54,719 nt of DNA, from positions 1-54,719 of the forward strand of contig JAHEYC010000015.1 of assembly GCA_023251775.1 (NCBI GenBank). Reading direction: 5' to 3'. The notes under the pieces were generated by a model. It had not been told where the DNA came from, searched no databases, and was given only the letters and a program-made list of their open reading frames with translations. Numbering within the stretch: the first letter of the stretch is position 1; the number at the start of each line of letters is the position of its first letter. This DNA is from Sphingobacteriaceae bacterium (GTDB lineage: Bacteria; Bacteroidota; Bacteroidia; B-17B0; Aurantibacillaceae). The position numbers and the translations under genes are program-made. This document shows positions 1-8,769 of this stretch, one piece after another.

Positions 1-1087
1 AATCGCCAAACAGAACTTTATTCGCATCATTTGGCGCCACCGCTAAACCAAATGCGCATTCGCCATATCCCCAATTACGATCTCCTCCTTGCCCGCTCCA
101 ACCTGTAACAATATTTGAATTGGAAGCTGTTGTAAATACATGAGTCCAATTTGTTCCGGCATTTGTTGTTTTTAAAACATCGGGATATCCGGTTGAATTA
201 CTTCCTGCTAAATACACTGTATTTATATCAGCATTTGCCATACCAACAAACATTGGAAAATCATTGGTGTAATTTATTCCTGTATTTTTTGGAACCCAAT
301 TTCCTGAACCATAATCGCACGAGAAAACATTTTTTGGAAAACTAGGATAATCAGATCCAACTACACCAACATAAACGTTAGCTGTTAATGATGTTAAACA
401 AAAGAAACGCGTTGTTGCACCATTTTTTGCACCCGCGAACGACCATAGACGTTCGGTAGCAGGAATGCCGGTAATTGTTGAAGTACTCCAAGTGGATCCG
501 GCGTTAGTTGAAACAAGCAAACCGTCATTTGTTCCGATGTAAATATTGTTGTTGTCCCAAAATACTCCTCCAACCACATTTCCAGCACCGGCATTTGTTG
601 CTGTGTGAATACTTGTAAATGTATTTCCTCCGTTACTCGAAAAATGAATTTCTCCATAATACGAAATGATCACACGACTTGGATTGTTGTAATCTGCATC
701 AATGGTAAATGTTTCTTCGGTATTATCAGGGTTACCTGACAAAGCTGTCCATGTTACACCATTATCGTTACTTTTCATTGGGACGATCATGTTATTAGCA
801 TAACTTACACTGTACAATAGTCCAACGCTCGATGTAAAACACACTTTCGAATTATGTCCGCCAATAAGTTGTTTAAAATGCACTTGATCGTAAGAGTTTC
901 CGTAATTGGTTGTGTGAAATAACTCGCCCATATCACACGAAATATAATATTCGCTGTTATTTGCCGGATTAATTGCACAGGCAAATAATGCTCCGCCTCC
1001 GCCAATTCCTCGCGATTGAAAAGAATTTATTTGCGCGCTTGCAAAAAAATAAAATAAACAGGTGACACTGAGTAATAATTTTTTCAT
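1..1087 (-). CDS. Secreted Asp-box (BNR-like) beta-propeller protein, C-terminus cut off by the window
   Basis: Reads from ATG at 1087 leftwards to the window edge without a stop, 362 residues visible. The N-terminus MKKLLLSVTCLFYFFASAQ is a good Sec signal peptide ending in the A-x-A-Q cleavage pattern usual in this phylum. Asp-box motifs (S/T-x-D/N-x-G-x-T-W/F) lie at residues 106-113, 150-157 and 193-200, with a further TTNAGTNW near the visible end, indicating a sialidase/sortilin/GH74-like propeller. Substrate and activity cannot be read from this; many such proteins are non-enzymatic T9SS cargo, and a C-terminal sorting domain would lie outside the window. It starts 5 bases after the stop of the endonuclease-like gene, so the two are probably one transcript. 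Confidence 0.85.
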   Translation of the reverse strand, partial: MKKLLLSVTCLFYFFASAQINSFQSRGIGGGGALFACAINPANNSEYYISCDMGELFHTTNYGNSYDQVHFKQLIGGHNSKVCFTSSVGLLYSVSYANNMIVPMKSNDNGVTWTALSGNPDNTEETFTIDADYNNPSRVIISYYGEIHFSSNGGNTFTSIHTATNAGAGNVVGGVFWDNNNIYIGTNDGLLVSTNAGSTWSTSTITGIPATERLWSFAGAKNGATTRFFCLTSLTANVYVGVVGSDYPSFPKNVFSCDYGSGNWVPKNTGINYTNDFPMFVGMANADINTVYLAGSNSTGYPDVLKTTNAGTNWTHVFTTASNSNIVTGWSGQGGDRNWGYGECAFGLAVAPNDANKVLFGD

Positions 1088-1092
1088 GATGT

Positions 1093-2151
1093 TTAATTAT
1101 TTGAATTGACCAATTTATAACTATGCTTGGCGTACTTTGTTCGGATGTTCACAATGTAAACACCATTGGGAAAAGAAGACAGATCAATATCCGAGATCTT
1201 TGTTTCGTTGGCTTCTCTATAAACTAATTCTCCTAAAATATTCATGATCTCTATTTTATTATTCACGCTCGATCCCGCAATATGAAACTTTCCATTATCT
1301 GTTGGATTGGGATAAATAGAATAATTTTCTTTTACATCGAGTTCGCTCTCATGTAAACCAACGTAAGCCGACCAAATGCTATCGGCATATTCGGGATGAT
1401 CGATAAATGGATTCCTATTGTGCTGGAACAAATAATAAATAGAATCGTTTCGGGCAATTTCTTTTGCGCTAACAGGATCACCGTGATGCCATGTCATTAA
1501 AACGGTAAGTTGCCAAGGTAAAATAGTGCTTTTATTTGTGGCCGGGGAATTTCCCCAACTTGCCGATTCCACATCATAGCGCGTTGACATGTAAAAATAA
1601 CTTCGAGCTATATCGCCTTTGATATCATTTATGGGTTCAAAAACAACTCCCATATAACCTGCATCACCGCAATTTCCCATTTTGCTCCAATTAAGACTGG
1701 TATATGTAGGCGTTAAAACTGTGCCAAAAGGATAATCACCACGTTTACTATTCACAAAACCATCACTTGGATAAATATGAAAAAGATCTGAATTGGGTCC
1801 GCTTACACTATTGAACCAATTTTGTGGCCAAGTGTATTCAATATCAAAGCAATCACTTTCGATCAATGGGTTGCCACATTGCATGGTAACAAATGTGTAT
1901 TCATAATTTTGTGGGCCGCTAGGAACATATCCATAAATATCCCACACTTTACCATTTGGTTTGGCGTCGGTTTTTTCAAAGGCCGACCATAAGCTGCTTA
2001 CAGGAATTACCGTATGATTATCGATGATAAAATGTAAGCCGTTAAATAATGGAATGCCCGTTAATCCACTTACTGAAGTATAATAGTTCGGTGGGATCTG
2101 ACCAAAAGTTAGAATTGGCAAAAGCATTATAAAAACGAATAAGTTCTTCAT
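1093..2151 (-). CDS. Endonuclease I-like (EndA/NucM family) secreted protein with T9SS type A sorting domain, catalytic His missing
   Basis: 352 residues. Signal peptide MKNLFVFIMLLPILTFGQ, an Endonuclease_I domain at about 30-255, and a C-terminal T9SS type A sorting domain (IYPNP near 282 to the end). The family signature, normally C-x-N-R-E-H-S/T-x-P, is here C101-F-D-I-E105-Y106-T-W-P, so the metal-binding Glu is kept but the general-base His is Tyr and the preceding Arg is Ile. The second half of the beta-beta-alpha-metal motif (D-L-F-H125-I-Y-P ... D-G-F-V-N134) is intact. The family cuts DNA or RNA without sequence preference; this member may be inactive or altered. It is followed by the propeller gene after 5 bases. 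Confidence 0.85.
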   Translation of the reverse strand: MKNLFVFIMLLPILTFGQIPPNYYTSVSGLTGIPLFNGLHFIIDNHTVIPVSSLWSAFEKTDAKPNGKVWDIYGYVPSGPQNYEYTFVTMQCGNPLIESDCFDIEYTWPQNWFNSVSGPNSDLFHIYPSDGFVNSKRGDYPFGTVLTPTYTSLNWSKMGNCGDAGYMGVVFEPINDIKGDIARSYFYMSTRYDVESASWGNSPATNKSTILPWQLTVLMTWHHGDPVSAKEIARNDSIYYLFQHNRNPFIDHPEYADSIWSAYVGLHESELDVKENYSIYPNPTDNGKFHIAGSSVNNKIEIMNILGELVYREANETKISDIDLSSFPNGVYIVNIRTKYAKHSYKLVNSNN

Positions 2152-2155
2152 TATT

Positions 2156-2179
2156 CAAATATACAAAAAGCTATATTTG
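2156..2179. promoter_or_regulatory. Divergent -7 boxes between the endonuclease-like and the di-iron protein genes
   Basis: Two TATATTTG matches to the Bacteroidota -7 consensus TAnnTTTG lie back to back: minus strand at 2163-2156 and plus strand at 2172-2179. Both gene starts follow within 4 to 10 bases, so the transcripts would be nearly leaderless. I see no well-spaced -33 TTTG for either one, which keeps confidence moderate. Confidence 0.4.
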
Positions 2180-2189
2180 TATTGCTGCT

Positions 2190-2759
2190 TTGCCAAAAAT
2201 TAAACATAAAGAACTTATCGACCTGCTACAGCAGGCTTATTCGGCCGAGAAAGCCGCAGCCTTTGCCTATATTGGACATGCGCGCTCTGTTAAAAATGTG
2301 GACGAAAAAAAAGCCATCAAACAAATTGAAGATGATGAATGGCATCACAGAGCAACTGTTTTAAAAATGATGCAACAATATGATATTCCTATCTCAAAAT
2401 ACTATGAAGTACGATTTTATATCATTGGAAAAATAATTTGGTACAGTTGTTACGTTATTGGATGGTTCATGCCTTTTTATTTTGCGGGACGTTTAGAAAG
2501 CGGGAATGTGTGCGAATATTTTAGGATGAAACAATTCTTTAATTCGCTTGGTATAACCGAACATGATGTAACGCTTTACGATATGGGCATCAAGGAAAAA
2601 GAACACGAAGTTTATTTTTTGGAAAAGATAAAGAACAAAAAAATGCTTCCCTTCTTCGAGAAATTATTTAGTTGGGGGAACAAGAGCAGTTTTAATAATG
2701 TGGATCTTGATAAAAAATATCCTGTAGAAAAGTCGGACGTTTACTGTAAGAAAGACTGA
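2190..2759 (+). CDS. Ferritin-like di-iron carboxylate protein, Coq7 (demethoxyubiquinone hydroxylase)-like
   Basis: 189 residues starting at TTG 2190. Liganding residues follow the Coq7/ferritin-like order: E20, E50-x-x-H53, E103 (or E109), E126-x-x-H129, two ExxH helices that each provide a metal pair. Between them residues 72-100 form a very hydrophobic aromatic stretch that could dip into the membrane, as in Coq7. In Coq7 the reaction is ring hydroxylation in ubiquinone synthesis, but Bacteroidota normally make menaquinone and no other Ubi gene is seen here, so the substrate is unknown. A rubrerythrin-like role is the alternative. It converges on the next gene with no gap. Confidence 0.65.
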   Translation: MPKIKHKELIDLLQQAYSAEKAAAFAYIGHARSVKNVDEKKAIKQIEDDEWHHRATVLKMMQQYDIPISKYYEVRFYIIGKIIWYSCYVIGWFMPFYFAGRLESGNVCEYFRMKQFFNSLGITEHDVTLYDMGIKEKEHEVYFLEKIKNKKMLPFFEKLFSWGNKSSFNNVDLDKKYPVEKSDVYCKKD

Positions 2760-3137
2760 TCACTTTAAACTCAACAACCATTTCACTGCTTCGTTGCGGT
2801 CGTTAAAAACCTTAACAGGATGATTGTAAATAGAAACAGTGCTTTTTAAATAAAAAGTGGCAATGATGCGTTGATGTAATTCTTTAACGACGATCGCCTC
2901 TGCTTTCTTTTCGGAAATATTTGCAATGAATGCTTTCGCCTCTTTTGTAAGTTCATGCATCGATTCGCGAGCATCCACCAAAACTTTCATCTCTTTACCA
3001 TTCACTAATTGTTTGGCAGCATTATAATGTGCTTTTGCCTCATCAAGATCGATCTTAAGATCATTATCAATGAATTTGATCTCTAGAAGTCCTTCAGGAG
3101 TAACCGAAATAAGTGAAGTATTAGTGCTGATTTGCAT
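2760..3137 (-). CDS. Small cytosolic protein, STAS/SpoIIAA-like fold suspected
   Basis: 125 residues with no signal peptide or membrane segment. The alternating strand/helix pattern (K-V-L-V-D-A-R at about 49-55, then I-Y-N-H-P-V-K-V-F-N-D near 103-113) resembles small bacteroidete proteins with a SpoIIAA/STAS-like alpha/beta fold and no known function. Its TGA stop lies on the other strand of the palindrome TGATCA, whose first half is the stop of the di-iron protein gene. The minus-strand upstream sequence holds a near-consensus -7 box (AATCTTTG). Function unknown. Confidence 0.6.
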   Translation of the reverse strand: MQISTNTSLISVTPEGLLEIKFIDNDLKIDLDEAKAHYNAAKQLVNGKEMKVLVDARESMHELTKEAKAFIANISEKKAEAIVVKELHQRIIATFYLKSTVSIYNHPVKVFNDRNEAVKWLLSLK

Positions 3138-3224
3138 CCAACCAAGTTAGCAAAGATTATTGTAAAATCCTAATTAGACGATAGTATGATCTATTTAAGC
3201 GGTAATTTTCGCCAAGTGGTCGGT

Positions 3225-3710
3225 TTACTTGGTCTCTAACAGCATGGCTTCCAGCTCGGTTTTTCCGATCTTCTTTTCGATGAAGGCCGTTTTACGTCGT
3301 TTGTTGAAGGTAAAATAGGTGGCAGGAATTGAGCCTGTCCAACGTTTATCTATCTTATCAATAAAATCATTTCCATTTATTTCATCTAACAGAACGCATT
3401 CGGCTTTGTAATTATTTTTTACAAGAAATGGGTTCACTTTTTTTTCGAGCTCCTCTTTAAAATCCAAACTTACCATGATGACTTTTACTTTTTCGTTCTT
3501 ATGACGCACGGCAAACGAATCGATCTCGGGTAATTCTTTTATGCAAGGCAAACACCAGGTGGCCCAAAAATTTAATACATACACTGTATCATTGGTTTGA
3601 TCAATGCGCTTTAGCAGATCGCCAATTTTGTAAACAGCACTCACGCGTTGTGAATGTGCAAAACAAACCGCCAACAAAATACTAAAGAGTATGTTTATCC
3701 TTGTACTCAT
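3225..3710 (-). CDS. TlpA-like thioredoxin-fold protein, exported
   Basis: 161 residues: signal peptide (about 1-21) then a thioredoxin fold with active site W-C-L-P-C at 52-56 and the cis-Pro region S-I-P-A-T near 135. The family keeps envelope cysteines reduced or delivers reductant to secreted or cofactor-loaded proteins. The gene overlaps the end of the SCO gene by 29 bases, so the two are translationally linked; a thiol reductase next to a copper chaperone fits maturation of a cytochrome oxidase CuA site, although no oxidase gene is in view. Confidence 0.85.
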   Translation of the reverse strand: MSTRINILFSILLAVCFAHSQRVSAVYKIGDLLKRIDQTNDTVYVLNFWATWCLPCIKELPEIDSFAVRHKNEKVKVIMVSLDFKEELEKKVNPFLVKNNYKAECVLLDEINGNDFIDKIDKRWTGSIPATYFTFNKRRKTAFIEKKIGKTELEAMLLETK

Positions 3711-4350
3711 ATTCTTTTATCAATGTTCTTATATCAGTTATCAAACGCGCCACCTCAACGCTATCGGTTCCATCGTAAAATCCACGAATGTGTTTTTCTT
3801 TATCAATCAAAGCAAAATTTTGCGTGTGAATAAAATCATCCACGCCTCCGTCACCCTCCTCTACGGTAAGCATAAAACTTCTTCGCGTAAGTTCGTAAAG
3901 ATCTTTTTTACTTCCTGTAGCAAACCACCATTTATCATCATTTACTCCGTAATTCTTAGCATGCTCAGCCAATTTCGGAACAGAATCCGTTTCAGGATCT
4001 ACAGTTAACGAAAGTATCATAAGATCGTTGCGATCTTTGAACGCTTTATACACGTGAGTAAGTTCGCGGTTCATAATAGGACAAATACTTTTACAGGTTG
4101 TAAAAAAACTATTGCTCACATATATTTTTCCCTTAAGATCTTCTTGTGTAAAGGTTTTTCCATACTGATTCACAAAAGAAAAATCGGCAATGGTATGATA
4201 GGTTGTATCATCGGTCTTTAAAGCGTGTTTTGGTCCAAAATAAGGAAGCGTTCTTAAAGGCTGATCCTCTTTTTTATTGTAAAAATACCATCCTGCAAAA
4301 ACACCCAACACAAGAACAATAAAAATAACGACCAAATTCTTTGAATTCAT
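3682..4350 (-). CDS. SCO1/SenC family copper chaperone, membrane anchored
   Basis: 222 residues from ATG 4350. A GTG at 4368 would add six residues but the ATG gives a clean N-terminal anchor (5-23: V-V-I-F-I-V-L-V-L-G-V-F-A-G). Thioredoxin-like domain with the SCO copper ligands C86-x-x-x-C90 (TTCKSICP) and H175 (DFIHTQ). SCO proteins insert copper into the CuA site of cytochrome c oxidase or act as thiol-disulfide exchangers in the envelope. First gene of a two-gene unit with the TlpA-like gene. Confidence 0.9.
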   Translation of the reverse strand: MNSKNLVVIFIVLVLGVFAGWYFYNKKEDQPLRTLPYFGPKHALKTDDTTYHTIADFSFVNQYGKTFTQEDLKGKIYVSNSFFTTCKSICPIMNRELTHVYKAFKDRNDLMILSLTVDPETDSVPKLAEHAKNYGVNDDKWWFATGSKKDLYELTRRSFMLTVEEGDGGVDDFIHTQNFALIDKEKHIRGFYDGTDSVEVARLITDIRTLIKEYEYKDKHTL

Positions 4351-4355
4351 AATTA

Positions 4356-4383
4356 CAAAGGTAATCACTAATTTTATACCAAA
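4356..4383 (-). promoter_or_regulatory. Promoter of the SCO-TlpA pair
   Basis: Minus strand: -33 TTTG at 4383-4380, 16-base spacer, -7 TACCTTTG at 4363-4356. The box ends 5 bases before ATG 4350, so the mRNA would be close to leaderless. The spacer is at the short end for this phylum. Confidence 0.45.
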
Positions 4384-4402
4384 TCTACATTTAGTATTAG
4401 AT

Positions 4403-5335
4403 ATGGCAATTTTTAACGGGAAGAAAAATAATGAGACCGAATTAGGTTTTGGAAGTAAGAACTATAAAGACTCGGTGAGGTTTTTGAACATCGATGGCAC
4501 TGTTAACGTGAAGCGAACCGGAATGGGGATGGCTAATCTTGATCCTTATCATTGGCTCACCACAATTCCATTCAAAAAATTCATTTTCATCACACTTGGA
4601 TTTTATACCATCGTCAATCTGTTCTTTGCGAGCATTTATTTTACGCTTTGTTATAATAGTTTTGGTGGCTTAGAATCAAGCAAAGGCTCTGAGCGATTTC
4701 TAGACCTTGTTTATTTCAGTTCTCAAACCATTACAACGGTGGGTTATGGACATGTATATCCCAAAGAACATTTGGCAAGTTTAATAGCTTCGTTTGAATC
4801 GTTATTTGGATTAATGTTATTTGCCATTGTTACAGGTGTTTTGTTCGGTCGTTTTTCTCGTCCAAAAAATTCCTTATTGTACAGCAAAAATATTTTATTG
4901 GCGCCGTATAAAGATATGACCGCACTTATGTTCAGAGTAGCAAACACCAAGCAATACGAACTTATTGAGAACGAAGCTAACGTGGTGATGACCATCAAAA
5001 ATCCAACAACAAACAAACGCGAGTTCTTTAGCTTGCCGCTTGAGTTGGATAAGATCAACTTTTTGGCATTAAGTTGGACCATTGTGCATCCAATTGATGA
5101 AAAAAGTCCGCTCTATGGTTTAAGTATTACTGATCTGCAAGAGCGCGATGCGGAGATAATTATTTTAATAAAAGGAATTACCGATACCTTTTCGCAAACT
5201 GTATTTTCGCGCCAATCGTATAAAGCTTCTCAATTTTTGGATAAACGAAAATTTGTGCCTGTTAAACAAGATGTTAACGAAAAGGGTCGAGTTATCATTT
5301 CTCTTGAGGATATACACGTTTTTGAGAATGTTTAA
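4403..5335 (+). CDS. KirBac-type inward-rectifier potassium channel
   Basis: 310 residues. An amphipathic N-terminus leads into outer helix (about 57-80), pore helix and selectivity filter T112-V-G-Y-G116, inner helix (about 127-150), then a long beta-rich cytoplasmic domain to the C-terminus. This is the KirBac layout: two membrane helices around one pore loop, forming tetramers that pass K+. Length matches KirBac proteins (about 300-330). It stands alone between the divergent SCO pair and the DUF4369-TlpA gene. No ligand can be inferred from sequence. Confidence 0.92.
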   Translation: MAIFNGKKNNETELGFGSKNYKDSVRFLNIDGTVNVKRTGMGMANLDPYHWLTTIPFKKFIFITLGFYTIVNLFFASIYFTLCYNSFGGLESSKGSERFLDLVYFSSQTITTVGYGHVYPKEHLASLIASFESLFGLMLFAIVTGVLFGRFSRPKNSLLYSKNILLAPYKDMTALMFRVANTKQYELIENEANVVMTIKNPTTNKREFFSLPLELDKINFLALSWTIVHPIDEKSPLYGLSITDLQERDAEIIILIKGITDTFSQTVFSRQSYKASQFLDKRKFVPVKQDVNEKGRVIISLEDIHVFENV

Positions 5336-5358
5336 TGTTAAAATTTCTTAATCATTTT

Positions 5359-5388
5359 TTTGGCATTCCATTTGTATTGCTAAATTTG
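5359..5388 (+). promoter_or_regulatory. Promoter of the DUF4369-TlpA gene
   Basis: -33 TTTG at 5359-5362, 18-base spacer, -7 TAAATTTG at 5381-5388; predicted transcription start around 5394, leaving a leader of about 14 bases before ATG 5408. Good match to the Bacteroidota primary sigma factor consensus. Confidence 0.6.
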
Positions 5389-5407
5389 TTAACCTAGTAA
5401 ATTAGCT

Positions 5408-6514
5408 ATGAAAAATATTGCTCTATCATTTTTAGTGCTGTGTTCGTTTACGATAAATGCACAAAAACCATTCTCCTTTACCATCAATGGAGAAGTAACA
5501 AAATACACCAAACCGTATATTTATCTTCATCACAAATGGGATAATGTAGATTTTACAGATTCCATAAAAGTAAAAGGCGGTAAATTTAGTTTTATCGGAA
5601 AAAGTGAGGAATCCAATATGTATTGGTTCACTACCGAAAATAATATTCAACACCAACCAAACATGATCTTCTTTGTTGACGAGGGAAAGATCAGTGCTAA
5701 ATTAAAAGGTGATTCAATATTTGCATCGAAGATCGTAGGTGGACAAACACAAAAAGATCAATTGGATTATCAAGCATTAATGGCTTCTTTCATAAAAAAG
5801 CAAATGGATCTTCAGGCAGAATTCAACAAGGCTCAAGCAGAGGGAAGAACGGATATTACTACGGCTGTAAGTGAAAAATATCAAAAGCTTAATCAAGAGT
5901 ATATCACTGCTTTAAAAGATTTTGTGAAAGCTCACCCTAAGTCTGCCATCAGCGGTTGGATCATTTATCGTGATCTTAATAATCCAAATATCCCCGTTGA
6001 GCATTCTGTGGAAGCTGCATCTTATCTCGACAAATCATTTATGGCAACAAAATTCGGAAAGCTTGCAACCGAGCGAATTGAATTATTAAAAGGTTCAACA
6101 ATTGGATATGTAGCAACCGATTTCACACAAAATGATATGAATGATAAACCGGTTAAATTATCGAGTCTTCGCGGTCAATATGTATTGGTTGATTTTTGGG
6201 CAAGCTGGTGTCGTCCTTGTCGCGCCGAAAACCCAAATGTTGTTGCATCGTACAATAAATTCAAAAGTAAAGGGTTTACTGTATTAGGTGTTTCGTACGA
6301 CCAGGATAAAGCTCGTTGGATGGATGCTGTTACACAAGATGGACTAACCTGGACACAAGTTAGCGATCTTAAAGGATGGGGTAACGAAACCGCTAGACTG
6401 TTTGGTATCACAGGAATTCCATCAAATTTACTATTAGATAAAGAAGGTAAAATAGTTGGTAAAAACCTTAGAGGACAAGCCCTCGATGAAAAATTGGAAG
6501 AACTTTTAAAATAA
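5408..6514 (+). CDS. DUF4369-TlpA family thiol-disulfide oxidoreductase
   Basis: 368 residues: signal peptide (MKNIALSFLVLCSFTINAQ), N-terminal DUF4369 beta domain (about 22-120), a helical charged linker (about 120-225), and a C-terminal AhpC/TSA-like thioredoxin domain with W267-C-R-P-C271 and cis-Pro G-I-P-S near 340. This two-domain design is typical of Bacteroidota periplasmic TlpA proteins, which reduce disulfides in the envelope. Only 40 bases separate its stop from the ATG of the PpiC foldase, so the two may be co-transcribed, which fits a shared role in folding secreted proteins. Confidence 0.9.
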   Translation: MKNIALSFLVLCSFTINAQKPFSFTINGEVTKYTKPYIYLHHKWDNVDFTDSIKVKGGKFSFIGKSEESNMYWFTTENNIQHQPNMIFFVDEGKISAKLKGDSIFASKIVGGQTQKDQLDYQALMASFIKKQMDLQAEFNKAQAEGRTDITTAVSEKYQKLNQEYITALKDFVKAHPKSAISGWIIYRDLNNPNIPVEHSVEAASYLDKSFMATKFGKLATERIELLKGSTIGYVATDFTQNDMNDKPVKLSSLRGQYVLVDFWASWCRPCRAENPNVVASYNKFKSKGFTVLGVSYDQDKARWMDAVTQDGLTWTQVSDLKGWGNETARLFGITGIPSNLLLDKEGKIVGKNLRGQALDEKLEELLK

Positions 6515-6554
6515 ATCCCCCCATCACTAAAAATTGAATAAATTTGTGCCCGTT

Positions 6555-8651
6555 ATGATAAAAAAAGATCTGTTAAGCCTGTGCTTTTTATGTATTGCTA
6601 GCCTTGCTGTTAAAGCCCAAGAACCGGTTGTGATGACCGTTAATGACAAGCCTGTTACAAAATCAGAGTTTGAAGCTGTTTTTAATAAAAATAATACCAA
6701 AGAAAAAACAGATGCAAAGTCGGTAAAAGAGTATGCCGACCTTTATTCATTATTTAAAATGAAAGTATTGGAAGCTGAAAGTATGGGGCTTGATACATTG
6801 GTGTCGTTCAAAAATGAGTTGAATGGTTACAGAAAACAATTAGCTGCGCCTTATTTAACCGATAAGAACACCAATGAGAATTTACTCACCGAAGCTTACG
6901 AGCGTTTAAAAGTAGAAATAAGAGCGAGTCATATTTTAATTCGTTGCGATGAATCCTCTTTGCCAAAAGATACTTTGGAAGCATGGACGCGTGCGAACCT
7001 CATCCGTAATGCGATCTTAGGTAAGATGCCAACTAATGCGCAAATTGCCGAATACGATAAACTATTAAAGAATACAACAGAGATCACTTCTCTTTTTAGG
7101 AGAAAAGACAGTACCACCTATAAAATAAAGATAGGTGCAATAAAAAATCTCGCAACTAATGTCACAAAAAACCCTGATAGATTTGTGGCTTTGGCGCCAT
7201 TTACAAGCGATGATGCTTCGGTAGTTGACAACAAAGGCGATCTTGGATATTTCACCTCCATGGATATGGTTTACCCTTTTGAGAATGCAGCCTATACTAC
7301 AAAAGTAGGAGAAGTAAGTAATATTGTAAGAAGTAAATTCGGATACCATATTTTAAAATCGTTTGAAAAACGCAATAGCAGAGGCGAGATCTTAGTGGCA
7401 CATATCATGGTAAAGATCCCAAAAGGAGCAACCGAACAAGATAAAACAAACGCGAAAGCCAAAGCAAAAGAATTATACGACAAAGTAAAAGCCGGCGAAA
7501 AATTTGAAGAGATAGCACGTCAATTTAGCGATGATAAACAAACAAGCGATCAAGGCGGACAATTACAACCTTTTAAAAGCGGACGTTTCCCAAAATCGTT
7601 TGAAGATGCGGCCTTTGCTTTAAAGAACAACAGTGATATAAGCGAACCGGTAGAAACACAATATGGTTGGCATATAATTAAACGCATTGATAAAAAAACA
7701 CTTCCTCCTTTTGCAGATATGAAAAATGATCTGAAAGCAAAAGTAAGCCGCGATTCACGTTCTCAAATGGGAAAGGTTGCTTTGGTAGCCCGTGTTAAAA
7801 AGAATAACGGATTTAAAGAGAATTTGAAAGCCCGCGATGAATTCAAAACAATTATTGACTCAACGTATCTTCAGGCAACTTGGCATACCAAGCGTGCACA
7901 ATCATTAGGAAATAAAGAAATGTTCAACCTTGGAGGCAGATCATATACACAAAACGAATTTGCAAAATATCTTGAAACTCAAATGACCATCAGAACACAA
8001 GATGATGCATGGGAAGTTGCAAAACCAATGTACAATAAATGGGTTGAAGAGTGTGTGGTTGCTTTTGAAGATTCGCAATTAGAAAAAAATTATGTGGAAT
8101 TCAGAAACCTTGTTCGCGAATATCGTGAAGGAATATTATTGTTCGATCTTACCGATCAAAAAGTGTGGAGCAAGGCTGTGAAAGATACAACCGGTTTGAA
8201 AAAATATTACGAAGAACATAAGAATTCGTATCAATGGGATGAGCGCGCTGATGTTACAAACTACAAATGCGTGAATGATGTTATTGCGAAAGACGTGAGA
8301 AAAATGTTGGCGGCTAAAAAATCTGATAAAGAGATCTTAGAGGTTGCAAATAAAACATCGCAATTGAATCTAAGCATTGAAAATATATTTTATCTTAAAA
8401 ATGAGAAGCCTATCATTAATGCAAATTGGAAAGCAGGAATTGTTGCCGAAAATTTTGAAGATCCAAATGAAAAAAAGGTTGTTGTAATTGTTGTGAACAA
8501 GATCTTACCTATGTCGCCAAAAACATTACCTGAGTGTAGAGGAATGGTTACAGCCGATTATCAAAATCATTTAGAAACAGAATGGTTGAATTACCTTAAA
8601 GGCAAATACAAGGTTAAGATCAATGAAGATGTTTTAAAGACCATCAAGTAA
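6555..8651 (+). CDS. Periplasmic parvulin-type peptidyl-prolyl isomerase (SurA/PrsA-like)
   Basis: 698 residues from ATG 6555, chosen over a TTG at 6534 because it begins a proper signal peptide (MIKKDLLSLCFLCIASLAVKAQ region). An N-terminal chaperone-like helical region is followed by two PpiC/rotamase domains (about 115-265 with S-H-I-L-I-R, and 270-375 with A-H-I-M-V-K and G-W-H-I-I-K-R), then a long C-terminal region (375-698) with no family I recognise. Such proteins help outer membrane proteins and T9SS cargo fold in the periplasm. A strong terminator follows 2 bases after the stop. Confidence 0.88.
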   Translation: MIKKDLLSLCFLCIASLAVKAQEPVVMTVNDKPVTKSEFEAVFNKNNTKEKTDAKSVKEYADLYSLFKMKVLEAESMGLDTLVSFKNELNGYRKQLAAPYLTDKNTNENLLTEAYERLKVEIRASHILIRCDESSLPKDTLEAWTRANLIRNAILGKMPTNAQIAEYDKLLKNTTEITSLFRRKDSTTYKIKIGAIKNLATNVTKNPDRFVALAPFTSDDASVVDNKGDLGYFTSMDMVYPFENAAYTTKVGEVSNIVRSKFGYHILKSFEKRNSRGEILVAHIMVKIPKGATEQDKTNAKAKAKELYDKVKAGEKFEEIARQFSDDKQTSDQGGQLQPFKSGRFPKSFEDAAFALKNNSDISEPVETQYGWHIIKRIDKKTLPPFADMKNDLKAKVSRDSRSQMGKVALVARVKKNNGFKENLKARDEFKTIIDSTYLQATWHTKRAQSLGNKEMFNLGGRSYTQNEFAKYLETQMTIRTQDDAWEVAKPMYNKWVEECVVAFEDSQLEKNYVEFRNLVREYREGILLFDLTDQKVWSKAVKDTTGLKKYYEEHKNSYQWDERADVTNYKCVNDVIAKDVRKMLAAKKSDKEILEVANKTSQLNLSIENIFYLKNEKPIINANWKAGIVAENFEDPNEKKVVVIVVNKILPMSPKTLPECRGMVTADYQNHLETEWLNYLKGKYKVKINEDVLKTIK

Positions 8652-8653
8652 TA

Positions 8654-8679
8654 AAAAAGGCCTCGAAAGGGGCCTTTTT
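8654..8679 (+). terminator. Rho-independent terminator after the PpiC foldase gene
   Basis: Arms 8654-8662 (AAAAAGGCC) and 8671-8679 (GGCCTTTTT) are perfectly complementary around an 8-base loop, with the T tract as part of the right arm. Confidence 0.85.
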
Positions 8680-8769
8680 GCTGGGCATTTGCACCATCTA
8701 TTGAAAAACCCTTACCACTTATTGTATTAACGCACTATTAGCTCTTTTTTTGCTATCTTTAAATCATTA

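Noticed and set aside
394-1005. Two short minus-strand frames (87 and 66 codons)
   Set aside because: They lie in other frames of the propeller gene that runs from 1087 to the window edge.
1079-1087. Possible poly-A frameshift at the start of the propeller gene
   Set aside because: Recounting gives six A after ATG, which keeps the signal peptide in frame with the rest.
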